Shown one piece after another: positions 52,700 through 61,569 of a stretch of DNA of 64,000 nucleotides. Position 1 is the first letter of the stretch, and each line of letters begins with the position of its first letter. The stretch is from JAHJQQ01 sp963737555 (lineage in GTDB: Bacteria; Pseudomonadota; Gammaproteobacteria; Thiohalobacterales; Thiohalobacteraceae): the NCBI GenBank assembly GCA_963737555.1, contig CAVTTB010000005.1, positions 237,019 through 301,018 on the forward strand, given 5' to 3'. The translations under genes were made by a program, and so were the position numbers. Below the pieces are notes generated by a model. The model did no database searches and was not told where the DNA came from. It saw only the letters and a program-made list of their open reading frames with translations.

Positions 52700-52975
52700 T
52701 CATAGCTCCGCTATCGCGAAGGCGATCGCAATCAGTGTGCCGATAGTAAACAAATAGCCCGTCAACAGCATCCGCCACATGGGCGCACCGCGCCGCAACT
52801 GCATGAAATGATCGACCACCAACTGGCCTTTGACCAAAGCGATGATCAGTACCGCCGCGACCAGACCCATGCCCTGGTAATCCAACACCCCGAACATGAA
52901 AGTACTGAGCGACAGGGCTGTCAACACCAACCAGGTACGCGTCGCCGCCGTTGTTGAATATCTCAAGGTATTCAT
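52700..52975 (-). CDS. Cytochrome c oxidase subunit IV/NorF-like protein
   Basis: This 91-residue protein has three helices (TWLVLTALSLSTFMFGVLDY, GLVAAVLIIALVKGQLVVDH, WRMLLTGYLFTIGTLIAIAF). The LVKGQLVVDHFMQLRR motif is typical of NorF/CyoD-like subunits of NO reductases and cytochrome oxidases. ATG 52975 overlaps the stop of the NorE-like gene (ATGA), so the two are coupled as in norEF pairs. Confidence 0.8.
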   Translation of the reverse strand: MNTLRYSTTAATRTWLVLTALSLSTFMFGVLDYQGMGLVAAVLIIALVKGQLVVDHFMQLRRGAPMWRMLLTGYLFTIGTLIAIAFAIAEL

Positions 52976-53583
52976 CGCATCACATACACCAGTGGAAACA
53001 GGATCAGCCAGACCAAATCAACCATATGCCAGTAGGAGGCGCCAGTCTCCACGCCGACATGGTCCGCGGCCGAGTAACCGGAGCGACCCGCTTTGAACGC
53101 GACCACACCCAGGATCACCATGCCCAGCAGCACATGCATGAAGTGAAAAAAAGTCAGCGACAGATAAAACATGTAGAACGTATTGGTGCTCATTGTTACG
53201 CCGGCATCGATATGAACGCTGAACTCAAAGAACTTCACGACAACAAACACCCCACCCAATGCGATCGCCGCCCATAGCCAGCGCGCGCACTGCAACGGCT
53301 GATCATTGCGCACCGCCGTCAAGGCGCGCACAACGAAATAGCTGCTGGTAATCAGTGCCAAGGTATTGATCAACCCGGAACGCGTATCGAGATGCTGCTG
53401 ATAGCTGTTGAAAAGTTCGATGTGATTGAGGCGAGTAAAGGCATAGGCAACGAAGAAGGCCCCGAAGGCGGCCAATTCGGCGAGTATGAAAAACCATATG
53501 GCAAGATCGCCCGGCGGCCCGTGGGGATGGACGTGCGCTGTGGCATCTGTGGCGTGCATCAAGGCGTACGTCCGTTGACTCAT
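52972..53583 (-). CDS. norE: Cytochrome c oxidase subunit III/NorE-like protein
   Basis: This protein has ~203 residues. A His-rich lead (HATDATAHVHPHGPPGDLAI) precedes subunit-III helices (WFFILAELAAFGAFFVAYAF, NTLALITSSYFVVRALTAVR, FYMFYLSLTFFHFMHVLLGM, VETGASYWHMVDLVWLILFP) with the ending YWHMVDLVWLILFPLVYVM. NorE-like proteins accompany NO reductases. ATG 53583 is used; ATG 53604 is an alternative, but the FNR box at 53644 would leave it almost leaderless. Confidence 0.85.
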   Translation of the reverse strand: MSQRTYALMHATDATAHVHPHGPPGDLAIWFFILAELAAFGAFFVAYAFTRLNHIELFNSYQQHLDTRSGLINTLALITSSYFVVRALTAVRNDQPLQCARWLWAAIALGGVFVVVKFFEFSVHIDAGVTMSTNTFYMFYLSLTFFHFMHVLLGMVILGVVAFKAGRSGYSAADHVGVETGASYWHMVDLVWLILFPLVYVMR

Positions 53584-53643
53584 GGCGGTGCGGCTACGGG
53601 ACATAGTGTACGCAGAATGTGCCGCGTAGATGCAAATACAATA

Positions 53644-53657
53644 TTGATGAATATCAA
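53644..53657 (-). promoter_or_regulatory. Perfect FNR-type box upstream of norE-like gene
   Basis: TTGATGAATATCAA matches TTGAT-N4-ATCAA in all positions. Its centre is ~67 bp from ATG 53583. It would control norE-norF and the 138-residue membrane gene. Nothing else was found in 53658-53803. Confidence 0.8.
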
Positions 53658-53803
53658 CATACAGGCCGCGCACAGGCGATAGCGGCCCGCCATCCGGACA
53701 CAGCCGGTCAGGCCGAGTCTCCTGCCGCCACGCAGCGGCTGCGGCCATGTCCTTCAAGACGTTTCGTGCCAAACATGACGCCTGAGACAGGGCTCGGCAA
53801 ATC

Positions 53804-54861
53804 CTACCTGAGCAGCATCTTTGCCAGCCGCCAGTAGCCGTTGAGCAGCGTCGATAGACCGCCTGCGAGTGCGCGTTGCAACCGTGACTGTAGCAAGCCT
53901 TCCGAATACGGAATGCTCCCGCCACTGAGAATGTCTGCGTCCGCGACCTTGCGCGAGCGCTGCACGCGCCGACGGCGTTCTGCTATGTCGCCACGATGAC
54001 ACCAGAGCCAGCTCCAGGCGCGCGCCCACTCGGCAGACCAGCCGCGTCGCAGACAATAGGCGAGGCTGGCCAGTTCATAGAGCAGCAGCGCCGGACTCAG
54101 GACGATCAACGTACGCCAGCGATAATGAATGAACACGGTCAGCAGACGGTTGCGCATCGTCAGGTAGGCGCGACGGAGCGGATAGTCGCCGGTCCCGCGG
54201 AACGAGAGTCCCGGCGTGCCCGTGCCGCGGTCGTGCGCAACGATGGCCCGCGACTCGAACACGAAGCGGTAGCCCATGCCGCGCAGCCGCAGGCTGAATT
54301 CCAGATCTTCCAGATAAAAAAAGTACAGCGCGTCGAAGCTGCCCGCGTCCAGTACCGCCTGCCGGTCCAGAAAATAGCAGGCGCCGATCGCGCCATTGAC
54401 CTCGACTCGTTCCTCGCGTGCAGCGTCTACGGGTATCGCCGCGTGTCGCAATGACATTACACCCAGGAAGTGGTTTTCGGCACCGTCCGTTTGCACAAGC
54501 TTGCCGTCCGGAAGCAGAACGATGCGCGGGCATGTGACCGTCGCCTGCTCGGATTGCTGAGCGCGGAGCAAAGACTCGGTGCAGTCGGAGCGCAGATAGA
54601 TGTCGTTGTCGATCAGCAGGACGTAACGGGAACGCGCGGCCGCGAGCCCCGCATTGCGGGCCGCCGGCAGACCAAGATTCTCACCCAAGCGCAGCGGACG
54701 CACATCGGGGTGGCGACTTTCGACAGCGAGCAGACTGTCGTCCGTCGAGCCATTGTCAACGATGATGATTTCGAAAAATGTAACAGTCTGCCCAGCCAGC
54801 GCTTCGATACAGCTGAGCAGTTTGCGTCCACCGTTGAAATTAACGACGACGGCGGATGCAT
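53804..54861 (-). CDS. Family 2 glycosyltransferase, N-terminal frameshift
   Basis: This protein has ~350 residues. The GT-A core appears as VVVNFNGGRKLLSCIEALAG, IIIVDNGSTDDS, NLGLPAARNAGLAAARS, YVLLIDNDIYL (DxD-like), GACYFLDRQAVLDAGSFDAL and FFYLEDLEFSLRLRGMGYRF (EDxD). A C-terminal membrane-associated part follows. The core has no in-frame conventional start; ATG 54861 fits if one base is missing near 54845 (CCGCCGTCGTCG stretch), giving MHPP + VVVNFNGG. It probably makes a surface polysaccharide. Confidence 0.8.
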
Positions 54862-55277
54862 TCGTAGTCGTTTGTATCCGGATTGAAACGCATCATCTGG
54901 GCATGACCATAGACGACCTGCTCGGTTCCGGATGTGATCTCTTCCAGCAGCAGTTTGAGATTACCCTCGGGCCAGCAGTCATCGACATCGAGGAAGGCGA
55001 TGAATTCGCCGGCGGCGTCGCGGATGCCGATGTTGCGCGCGGCTGCCGGCCCCCGGTTCTGCGCCTGGCGATAGTAGCGGATATCGGCCGACAGCGACTC
55101 GATGAGCTGCTGCGTGCCGTCGACGGACCCGTCGTCCACCACGATGATTTCCAGCGCCGGGTAGTCCTGCGCCAGCACCGATTCGATCGCCCCCCGGATG
55201 AAGTTCTCGCCGTTGTAAGTCGGGATGATGATGGATATGAGTGGCAGGTCTTCGTTCACGTTTTTGTCCGCTGCCAC
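54840..55277 (-). CDS. Short family 2 glycosyltransferase (C-terminus missing)
   Basis: This is a 145-residue protein with the GT2 N-terminal half: LISIIIPTYNGENFIRGAIE, IIVVDDGSVDGTQQLIESLS, NRGPAAARNIGIRDAAGEFI and the DxD motif FLDVDDCW. It ends at FNPDTNDYECIRRRR, before the normal acceptor-binding half, and overlaps the next GT2 gene by 22 bp. The missing half suggests a deletion joining two GT2 genes, or a premature stop. Start GTG 55277. Confidence 0.7.
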   Translation of the reverse strand: MAADKNVNEDLPLISIIIPTYNGENFIRGAIESVLAQDYPALEIIVVDDGSVDGTQQLIESLSADIRYYRQAQNRGPAAARNIGIRDAAGEFIAFLDVDDCWPEGNLKLLLEEITSGTEQVVYGHAQMMRFNPDTNDYECIRRRR

Positions 55278-55279
55278 GT

Positions 55280-55930
55280 CGGGTGTCGACTCGCTCCGGC
55301 TGCCGCTCGAGGAAAGTCGCTATCGCTGTCGGAATCTGGCGCAAATCGCGACCCAGCTCAATGTAGAAGCCCGGCAACGAGCGCGACAGCCGGTGCAGGA
55401 ATTCGTAGGTCGGACGTCCGGCATAGGGCAGCTGGGACAGCGTGGTGAACGCGGCGGCACGCTGCGTAACAGAGGGTGCCGCCGTGCTGAAGCCGGTAAA
55501 CGATCTGATCCTGTATGCGCGGCACCAGGATCGCGCGCAGCGGCAACTCGGTGCGTATCTGTTGCGCGGCGACGTCCTGCAGAAACATGACCGCTTTCTC
55601 TTCATCGAGCGCATGCTCGTTGCTGACGTGCGTGGCGAATTCCGGCAGGTTGCCCACTTGATCGGCGTTGAGTTTGGCCGTTGAGTACAGCGAATAGACG
55701 GTGGGTTCCGGTTCCAGACCCACCACCACGTAGTCGTCGCCGAGGTAATACAGTCCGCCGCGCAAAGCCGCCAGCGAGGTTGTTGATTTACCGCTCCCGC
55801 TCCTGCCGGTGATCAGCACGGCGCCAGCTTCGGTGCCCACCGCAGCGGCATGAATCAACTGCTTGCCGCGCAGTTCCATGCACCAGTGAAAGATGGTGCG
55901 CAGCGGCGAAGCAGGCACCCAGAACGGCAA
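55280..55930 (-). CDS. HprK-like serine kinase family protein, frameshifted
   Basis: The P-loop GRSGSGKSTTSLAALRGG and LGDDYVVVGLEPEPTVYSLY match the HPr-kinase-related proteins found beside peptide or polysaccharide clusters. The frame changes near 55490 (after QIVYRLQ), with the C-terminal part TTLSQLPYAGRPTYEFLHRL and SLPGFYIELGRDLRQIPTAI in the second frame; where it stops is unclear. The true N-terminus is not found: codons upstream of 55930 are open but hold no start, and they run antisense to a plausible plus-strand gene. Confidence 0.65.
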
Positions 55931-55954
55931 ATTGTCCGCGCAGACGCGAGCATG

Positions 55955-56339
55955 ATCATGCGCAACGCCGATATAGACTGGGACAGGCTGGTCGAGCAGG
56001 CGCAGCGCATGGATTTGGTAATTGCGACCCAGGATGCGCTCGGCGTCCTCAGGGAATTTCTGGATCTTGATGTGCCAGAAGCTGCGATTGCACGATTACG
56101 TGCGCACCCTGCGAGCTTTCTTTCTAAAATTGACTACAGTTCGTCGGCGCGATCGCCAATGGCGCTTATTGGCAGGCCGCTCATTGCGCATTGTGCGTTA
56201 TCTGCGCATTGGCCGGCCACAGGGTCTTGGTTTCTTCCAGTACCTCAATTATATGTGGGGCACCCCGTCCATCTTTAGCGCATTCGCCAATGGACTGCGT
56301 CTGATCTGGAAAGAGACATTCCGGCACAAGAAAACGTGA
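55955..56339 (+). pseudogene. Remnant of a nucleotidyltransferase-family (PF14907-like) gene, frameshifted
   Basis: NADIDWDRLVEQAQRMDLVI and ALGVLREFLDLDVPEAAIAR resemble the helical middle of the uncharacterised nucleotidyltransferase family PF14907. After a frame change near 56120 come RSLRIVRYLRIGRPQGLGFF and QYLNYMWGTPSIFSAFANGL, and the piece ends at 56339. The N-terminal catalytic domain is absent, because the upstream DNA encodes the HprK-like protein on the other strand. It is therefore read as a C-terminal remnant. Confidence 0.55.
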
Positions 56340-56433
56340 AGCAACAGGGTGAATCATTACGCCACGGCGGTCCTGCCAGCGCGGACAAAAAATGTGCTAC
56401 TTCTGACGCACGCCATTAATGGGAGGATTACCC

Positions 56434-57341
56434 ATGAACCTCTACGAGTCACCGGCAGCGGCTGTAGAAACCATGCGCATCGCCCAAACCAATATTCAAC
56501 TCTACAACCAGCTGATCGGGCAGGGTCGCGCGGACAGTGACCTGGAAACCGTTCGCGCCTGCTACGAACTGGCGCGGAAACGTTATTCCGGTTACTACCA
56601 GGCCGATGGCAAACCCTTCGTGGCCCATGGCTGCGGGGTCGCGAGTATCGTGGCCGGGCTGGGGCTCCCGGGAGACATGGTGGGCGCAGCCTGTATCCAT
56701 AACATCTATGGCAACGGCGACTTCGCCGACGCACGGAAAGACTCGGCGTCACCGCGCAGAAGGCGGCTCGTGCGTCAGGCCGTGGGGACGCGTGTGGAAG
56801 AGCTTGTATACCGTTTTCGTGTGCTCCTGCGAGTCGCCGGGTCACCCCGTGCTCGAGCTGGGCAATCGCTTGCACGAACTCAGCGATACGGACCGTATGT
56901 TGCTGGCCATCGAGCTGGCCGACACGCTGGAAATCTGCATGGACCTGGGTCCACTCTACTACGGTGATGGTAGCCGGAGGATCGACTATGTGGCCCGTCA
57001 CGGAGATCGCCTCATCGCGATTGCGCACGCGCTCGGCCATTCGGCGGCTGGCGCAGGCGTTGTCCGTCGCGTTCGCTGCGCTACTGTCCGAATCCGTGCC
57101 CGCGGGGCTGCGTTCCAGCGACCCCGGCGGCTATGACATGGCGCTTTGCGTTCCCCCGTCCTGCGCTTTGCGAACGCGGGTAGTTCTGCGGAAACAGTTG
57201 GGGCGCGCTGCGGTCCTGGTTGCGGGTGCGACGCCGGATACGCGCCGTGTTTTCCGGTGCGGCGAGATCCTAAGTATGCCCGAGGTCACACTGGATTCAT
57301 GCGGCCAGCGCGGGAATGTGTCCGGCATGGAACCCGATTGA
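56434..57341 (+). CDS. DUF6817/HD-like domain protein, at least two frameshifts
   Basis: ATG 56434 lies 7 bp after GGGAGG. The first frame shows IQLYNQLIGQGRADSDLETV, RACYELARKRYSGYYQADGK, PFVAHGCGVASIVAGLGLPG and AACIHNIYGNGDF, matching the HD-like DUF6817 family. The second frame contributes NRLHELSDTDRMLLAIELAD and YYGDGSRRIDYVARHGDRLI. The third gives ALAQALSVAFAALLSESVPA and the end. Shifts are near 56750-56850 and 57040. Function is unknown; such genes occur next to polysaccharide and HprK-like genes. Confidence 0.62.
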
Positions 57342-57380
57342 CGGCAAGCTCTATTGGATTGATATCCTCGTGCGACAAGT

Positions 57381-58553
57381 TCATGCCTTTGCCACCAGGT
57401 CTTGCAGGATAGTCTCGATCTTGCGTGCCGACGCCTCCCAACTCAGCGTCGCCTTGGCGACCGCGTGTGCGGTGTCGCCCAGCCGACGCGCCAGTGCCGG
57501 GTCGTCGAGCAGGGCGAGAATGGCCTGGGCGAATGCCTGCGGATCGGCTTGGTCCACGATCAAACCCGACGTTGCATGCTCGAGATGCCGGGCCGAACCG
57601 GCGAACGAGACGATCGGGCAACGGGCCGCCATGTAATTGAGCAGCTTCTGCGGTACGCCGTCGCACTCCGCGCGCGGGTTCAGTGCGACATCGGCGTTGG
57701 CCAGGGTGTCAGGGAGTGCCGCGAAGGCGTCTGGGATGAGCCTGATTCGGTCGCGAATACCGAGCTTTTCCGCCAGCCCCTCGTACGGCTGAAACGTATC
57801 GCCGCTGACGATGTGCAAGAGCGTATCGTCGCGTTCACGGCAGACCGCGGCGAAGGCGGCAAGCATCAGATCGATGCCCTGATAGGGCGCGAGATTGCCG
57901 GTGAAGATCAATATCTTTTCGGTGCGGGCATGTTCGGCGGCGGTGCCCGAGGCGAGATAGTCGAGTTCGACGCCGTTCGGGATCACGGCGATGTCGTGGG
58001 CTGCCACGGCCTGTATCGCGACGAGCGTATCGCGGATTTCCTGACTGACACCCACGACATGTGAGGCACGGCGCGGCAGGTGCCGATCGATGAATCGACC
58101 CAGGTTCGTCTTGAGTCCTCGCGGCATGCCCAGCGTATAGGACGGCAACTCCGTGCCGAGCAGCGTATGCGCGTCGAAGACAATCGGCAGTTTACGGCTG
58201 CGCCGCGCCAGCAGTGCCACTAACAGGCCTTCGAAATGGTGGGCATGGATGACCTCGATCGCTTCTCTGTCGATCACTTCGCGCAGCTTCGCGGCGAGGT
58301 AGAAATCGACGGCCAGCTTGCGGTAACTCGGGCCCGCCTGCATCCGTGAATACCAGCTCAGCGCCTTGATCCGATGCAGGTGGAAGCCGTGTGGCACCTG
58401 TTGCTGACCGAGATGATAGGCGACGACATGAACCTCATGACCCAATTCGTGCAGCGCTTCCGAGAGCCGAAATATCCGGATCGGCGTGCCCCGCGCCGCC
58501 GGCAGCGGACAGGCCGCGACGACAGCGACGCGCAACCGGCGGTCCGCACTCAT
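57381..58553 (-). CDS. Family 4 glycosyltransferase
   Basis: This protein has ~390 residues. The GT-B fold N-terminus is RVAVVAACPLPAARGTPIRI with HELGHEVHVVAYHLG and IEVIHAHHFEGLLVALLARR. The C-terminal nucleotide-sugar domain carries IPNGVELDYLA, LIFTGNLAPYQGIDLMLAAF and the EX7E-like ECDGVPQKLLNYMAARCPIV. ATG 58553 overlaps the flippase stop (ATGA), so the pair is coupled. It works on a surface glycan. Confidence 0.88.
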   Translation of the reverse strand: MSADRRLRVAVVAACPLPAARGTPIRIFRLSEALHELGHEVHVVAYHLGQQQVPHGFHLHRIKALSWYSRMQAGPSYRKLAVDFYLAAKLREVIDREAIEVIHAHHFEGLLVALLARRSRKLPIVFDAHTLLGTELPSYTLGMPRGLKTNLGRFIDRHLPRRASHVVGVSQEIRDTLVAIQAVAAHDIAVIPNGVELDYLASGTAAEHARTEKILIFTGNLAPYQGIDLMLAAFAAVCRERDDTLLHIVSGDTFQPYEGLAEKLGIRDRIRLIPDAFAALPDTLANADVALNPRAECDGVPQKLLNYMAARCPIVSFAGSARHLEHATSGLIVDQADPQAFAQAILALLDDPALARRLGDTAHAVAKATLSWEASARKIETILQDLVAKA

Positions 58554-59824
58554 GGCTGCAACTCGGGTGACATGACCGCATCCGCCTGTGCGTCGATCCT
58601 CTCCCTGAGCTTCCGCTCGATGACGATGAACACTCCCACGGCAATCAGTGATTCTGTAGCCACCGTTGTGTAGGCGGCCCCGATCGCCCCCCACTGCGGG
58701 ATGATCATGGCATTGAGCACGATATTGGCGATGACACCGGTCGCTACGATGCCGATGGCGGAGCGTTCGAGCCGCAGAGCATTCGCCACGGTTATTGCCG
58801 TCTGGCCGGCGAAGAGCGCGGGCGTCACCAGAAACAGAATCTGTGTGATGGCGGTCGCTTCGCGATAGTCCGCGCCGAAGATCCACGGCACGATGAACGT
58901 GGCGAGCGGTATCACAACGATCGCGACCAGCAAGCCGACCGCGGCGGAGCCGCCGATCAGGCGTCGCACATCGCGGCGATAATGCACCGGGCTGCGCTCG
59001 GTCAGCGCGGCACTCATGATCGGAAAGAACACCATCGTGACCGGACGGATCAGCGTGCGGGAGACCTCGGCCAGTTTGTAGGCGGCCGCATAGGCGGCAA
59101 CTTCGCTGAAGCCACGCAGACTCGCCAGCATGATCTCGTCAGTCCGCGCATGCGCGAGCATCAGCAGACTCAACATGAACAAAGGCAGCGAGCTGCTGAA
59201 CAAATCGCGCAGACTCGTGACCGCACCGCCCACTGCACGACCGACCCGGTGCAGCGTGAATCGCCAGCTGATGCCCGTCATCAGCAGCGACGACAGCGCA
59301 TAGGCGATCAGTATCTGTTCCAGGGTCCATTGACGATAAGTGGCGAACGGCACCAGCGCGAGCAGCACACACGGACCGATCAGTCCGGTTAGGCTGCGTG
59401 CCGCCACCGCGCGCATGCCCAGCAGCGTGGCACTGAACGCGTAATACAGATCGCCTGCGAGCACATAGATCGAACACAACAGGAACGTGATGGTCAGCGA
59501 CGGCGCGATCAGGACAACGCTGACGTTGATCAGAACCAGTGCGATCAGCAGCAGCGGCAGACGTAAGCGCAGCACCTGCTGAAGGTGCGCGGCGGCATGC
59601 CCGGTATCGCCTGCCACGGCTCGGATCAGGTGTCGGCTGGTGCCGAGCTCGGTCAGCATCGCGACGATGCTGCAGACACTGATCGCATAGAAAAACTGAC
59701 CCATCGACACTTTGTCGACGTGCCTCACCAGCAGGGTGATCACGACCAGCGCGATGCCCTTCTCGAGACCATGGCCGAGAACAGCCAGGGACAGGTCGGT
59801 GCCGATACGATTCAAGTGACGCAT
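58550..59824 (-). CDS. Polysaccharide flippase (MATE-like/Wzx family)
   Basis: This 424-residue membrane protein has about twelve to fourteen helices (LSLAVLGHGLEKGIALVVIT, FFYAISVCSIVAMLTELGTS, FLLCSIYVLAGDLYYAFSAT, ILFLVTPALFAGQTAITVAN, VLNAMIIPQWGAIGAAYTTV). The pattern fits oligosaccharide flippases that move lipid-linked glycans across the inner membrane. It overlaps the GT4 gene by 4 bp and is followed, on the other strand, by the phosphatase-like gene. Confidence 0.85.
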   Translation of the reverse strand: MRHLNRIGTDLSLAVLGHGLEKGIALVVITLLVRHVDKVSMGQFFYAISVCSIVAMLTELGTSRHLIRAVAGDTGHAAAHLQQVLRLRLPLLLIALVLINVSVVLIAPSLTITFLLCSIYVLAGDLYYAFSATLLGMRAVAARSLTGLIGPCVLLALVPFATYRQWTLEQILIAYALSSLLMTGISWRFTLHRVGRAVGGAVTSLRDLFSSSLPLFMLSLLMLAHARTDEIMLASLRGFSEVAAYAAAYKLAEVSRTLIRPVTMVFFPIMSAALTERSPVHYRRDVRRLIGGSAAVGLLVAIVVIPLATFIVPWIFGADYREATAITQILFLVTPALFAGQTAITVANALRLERSAIGIVATGVIANIVLNAMIIPQWGAIGAAYTTVATESLIAVGVFIVIERKLRERIDAQADAVMSPELQP

Positions 59825-59943
59825 GATACCCGGCTGGCGATGTGATAATGTTTTTGTCGTTACCGCATACTTCGCCGGAATCCGGGTTCCGATCGGTCCG
59901 CGGAAGTATCTTAGAGTCTACCTGCTTCGTGAGGTTCTTTCGA

Positions 59944-61506
59944 ATGGGCAACGGTTCTGCAACGGCCAAGCCGGTCCTGATGATTGGACTCGATGCCGCC
60001 GAGATCAGTCTCGTGCGGCAATGGATGGACGCAGGGATGCTGCCGAATCTGCGCGCGTTGCGTGAGCGCGGCGCCTTCGGACCGATGCGCTCGACGTCCC
60101 GCTGGCTGGTCGGCTCGCCCTGGCAGAGCTTTTTCACCAGCCAGACGCCGGTCGACCACGGCATGTACCACTATCTGGTCTGGCGACCCGAGCTGATGGC
60201 GCATGCCCGTCCGTCGGGAGACTGGTTGCCGCTGCGGCCCTTCTGGCGCGAGCTTGCAGCGTGCGGGCAGCGGGTCATCGCCATCGACGTGCCGGATGCC
60301 TATGCGCCCGATGACTATGGCGGCATCGAGGTGTTGGGCTGGGCGACGAACGATATCATCGACCCACCTGCGTCCAGTCCGCCCGATCTGTTGAGCCGCA
60401 TCACGCGTCAATTCGGCGCGGCACCGTTCGACCCTGAAGTGACGCATACGCTCACGGTGGATCAGCTTCTCGAGATCCGTGATCAGTGCGTTACCACCGC
60501 GCGACTGGTCGGCGATCTCGGCGTCGACCTGATGCAAAATCATCCCTGGGATCTCAGTATCGTGTGTTTCTCATCGGCGCACCTCGCTGGGCATCAGCTG
60601 TGGGATCTGAACAGTCTGAGAGGCGAGGCAACAGCGGAGCAGCGCGCGGAACTCGGCCATGCACTGCGCGACGTCTACATTGCCTGCGATGCGGCAATTG
60701 GTCGGGTCATTCAACAGGCCGGGGCCGACGCCAGCATTATCATGTTCTCCCTGCATGGTATGGGACCCAATGCATCGCGCGCGGATGTACTGAACGAGAT
60801 GCTGACCCGCATTCTTGCCGACAAGTCGAGCAGCGGCGATGCGGTGCGCGAGGCCCGGTTTTCCGACCGGCTGCGCGCGCTGATTCCGAACGAGATCCGC
60901 AGCCGGATCAAGGTCCGGCTGCCTTACTGGCTGCAGGACAAACTCACGTTGTACTGGCGTACCGGGGGCGTCGACTGGTCGTCGACCCGCGCGTTCGCCG
61001 TGTTTGGCGATCTGGACGGCTACATTCGCATCAATCTGCGTGGCCGCGAAGCTCAAGGTATCGTCGCACCGGGAGAGGAATACCAAACACTGTGCAAGCA
61101 GATCGTCGACGGGCTGCAGACCTTTGTCGATGAGGACAGCGGCGAACCGCTCGTCGAAACAGTGTCAATGACCGACGAGATATATCCGAGCGGCAAGCGG
61201 CGTGAGCTGCTTCCGGACATGATCGTGCACTGGACACCCGGCGCGGCTTCGCGTCACCGCCGCATCGTCTCGCCACGCTACGGTGTCATTCTGTGGCCGA
61301 CACCGGGGCGCCATCCGCAAGGCCGTGGCGGCAATCACCGTCCAGCGGGATTTGTGCTGGCCTGCGGCGACGCCTTCGAGCCCGGCAGCAGCATCGAGGG
61401 GGCTGATATTCTGGATCTTGCACCGACCGTGTATGAACTGCTCGGCCAAGCGGTGCCGACGTCGTTCCGGGGCCAGAGTCTGCTCGCGCCACGTGCGCGT
61501 GAGTAA
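59944..61506 (+). CDS. Alkaline phosphatase superfamily (type I phosphodiesterase-like) protein
   Basis: This 520-residue protein begins LMIGLDAAEISLVRQWMDAG (metal Asp) and continues with SPWQSFFTSQTPVDHGMYHY (nucleophile region), MFSLHGMGPNASRADVLNEM and VILWPTPGRHPQGRGGNHRP. These motifs follow the alkaline-phosphatase/nucleotide-pyrophosphatase fold, with GMGPN near the second metal site. No signal peptide is evident. ATG 59944 has GAGG upstream. It is paralogous to the gene at 62527, and the two flank a GT2 gene, so a glycan or phospholipid-head modification role is possible. Confidence 0.78.
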   Translation: MGNGSATAKPVLMIGLDAAEISLVRQWMDAGMLPNLRALRERGAFGPMRSTSRWLVGSPWQSFFTSQTPVDHGMYHYLVWRPELMAHARPSGDWLPLRPFWRELAACGQRVIAIDVPDAYAPDDYGGIEVLGWATNDIIDPPASSPPDLLSRITRQFGAAPFDPEVTHTLTVDQLLEIRDQCVTTARLVGDLGVDLMQNHPWDLSIVCFSSAHLAGHQLWDLNSLRGEATAEQRAELGHALRDVYIACDAAIGRVIQQAGADASIIMFSLHGMGPNASRADVLNEMLTRILADKSSSGDAVREARFSDRLRALIPNEIRSRIKVRLPYWLQDKLTLYWRTGGVDWSSTRAFAVFGDLDGYIRINLRGREAQGIVAPGEEYQTLCKQIVDGLQTFVDEDSGEPLVETVSMTDEIYPSGKRRELLPDMIVHWTPGAASRHRRIVSPRYGVILWPTPGRHPQGRGGNHRPAGFVLACGDAFEPGSSIEGADILDLAPTVYELLGQAVPTSFRGQSLLAPRARE

Positions 61507-61569
61507 AAGATACTGCCGGGCATCTGCAACGGTTACTGGTGATTGGTGCATAAATGGATCGGCTGATTC

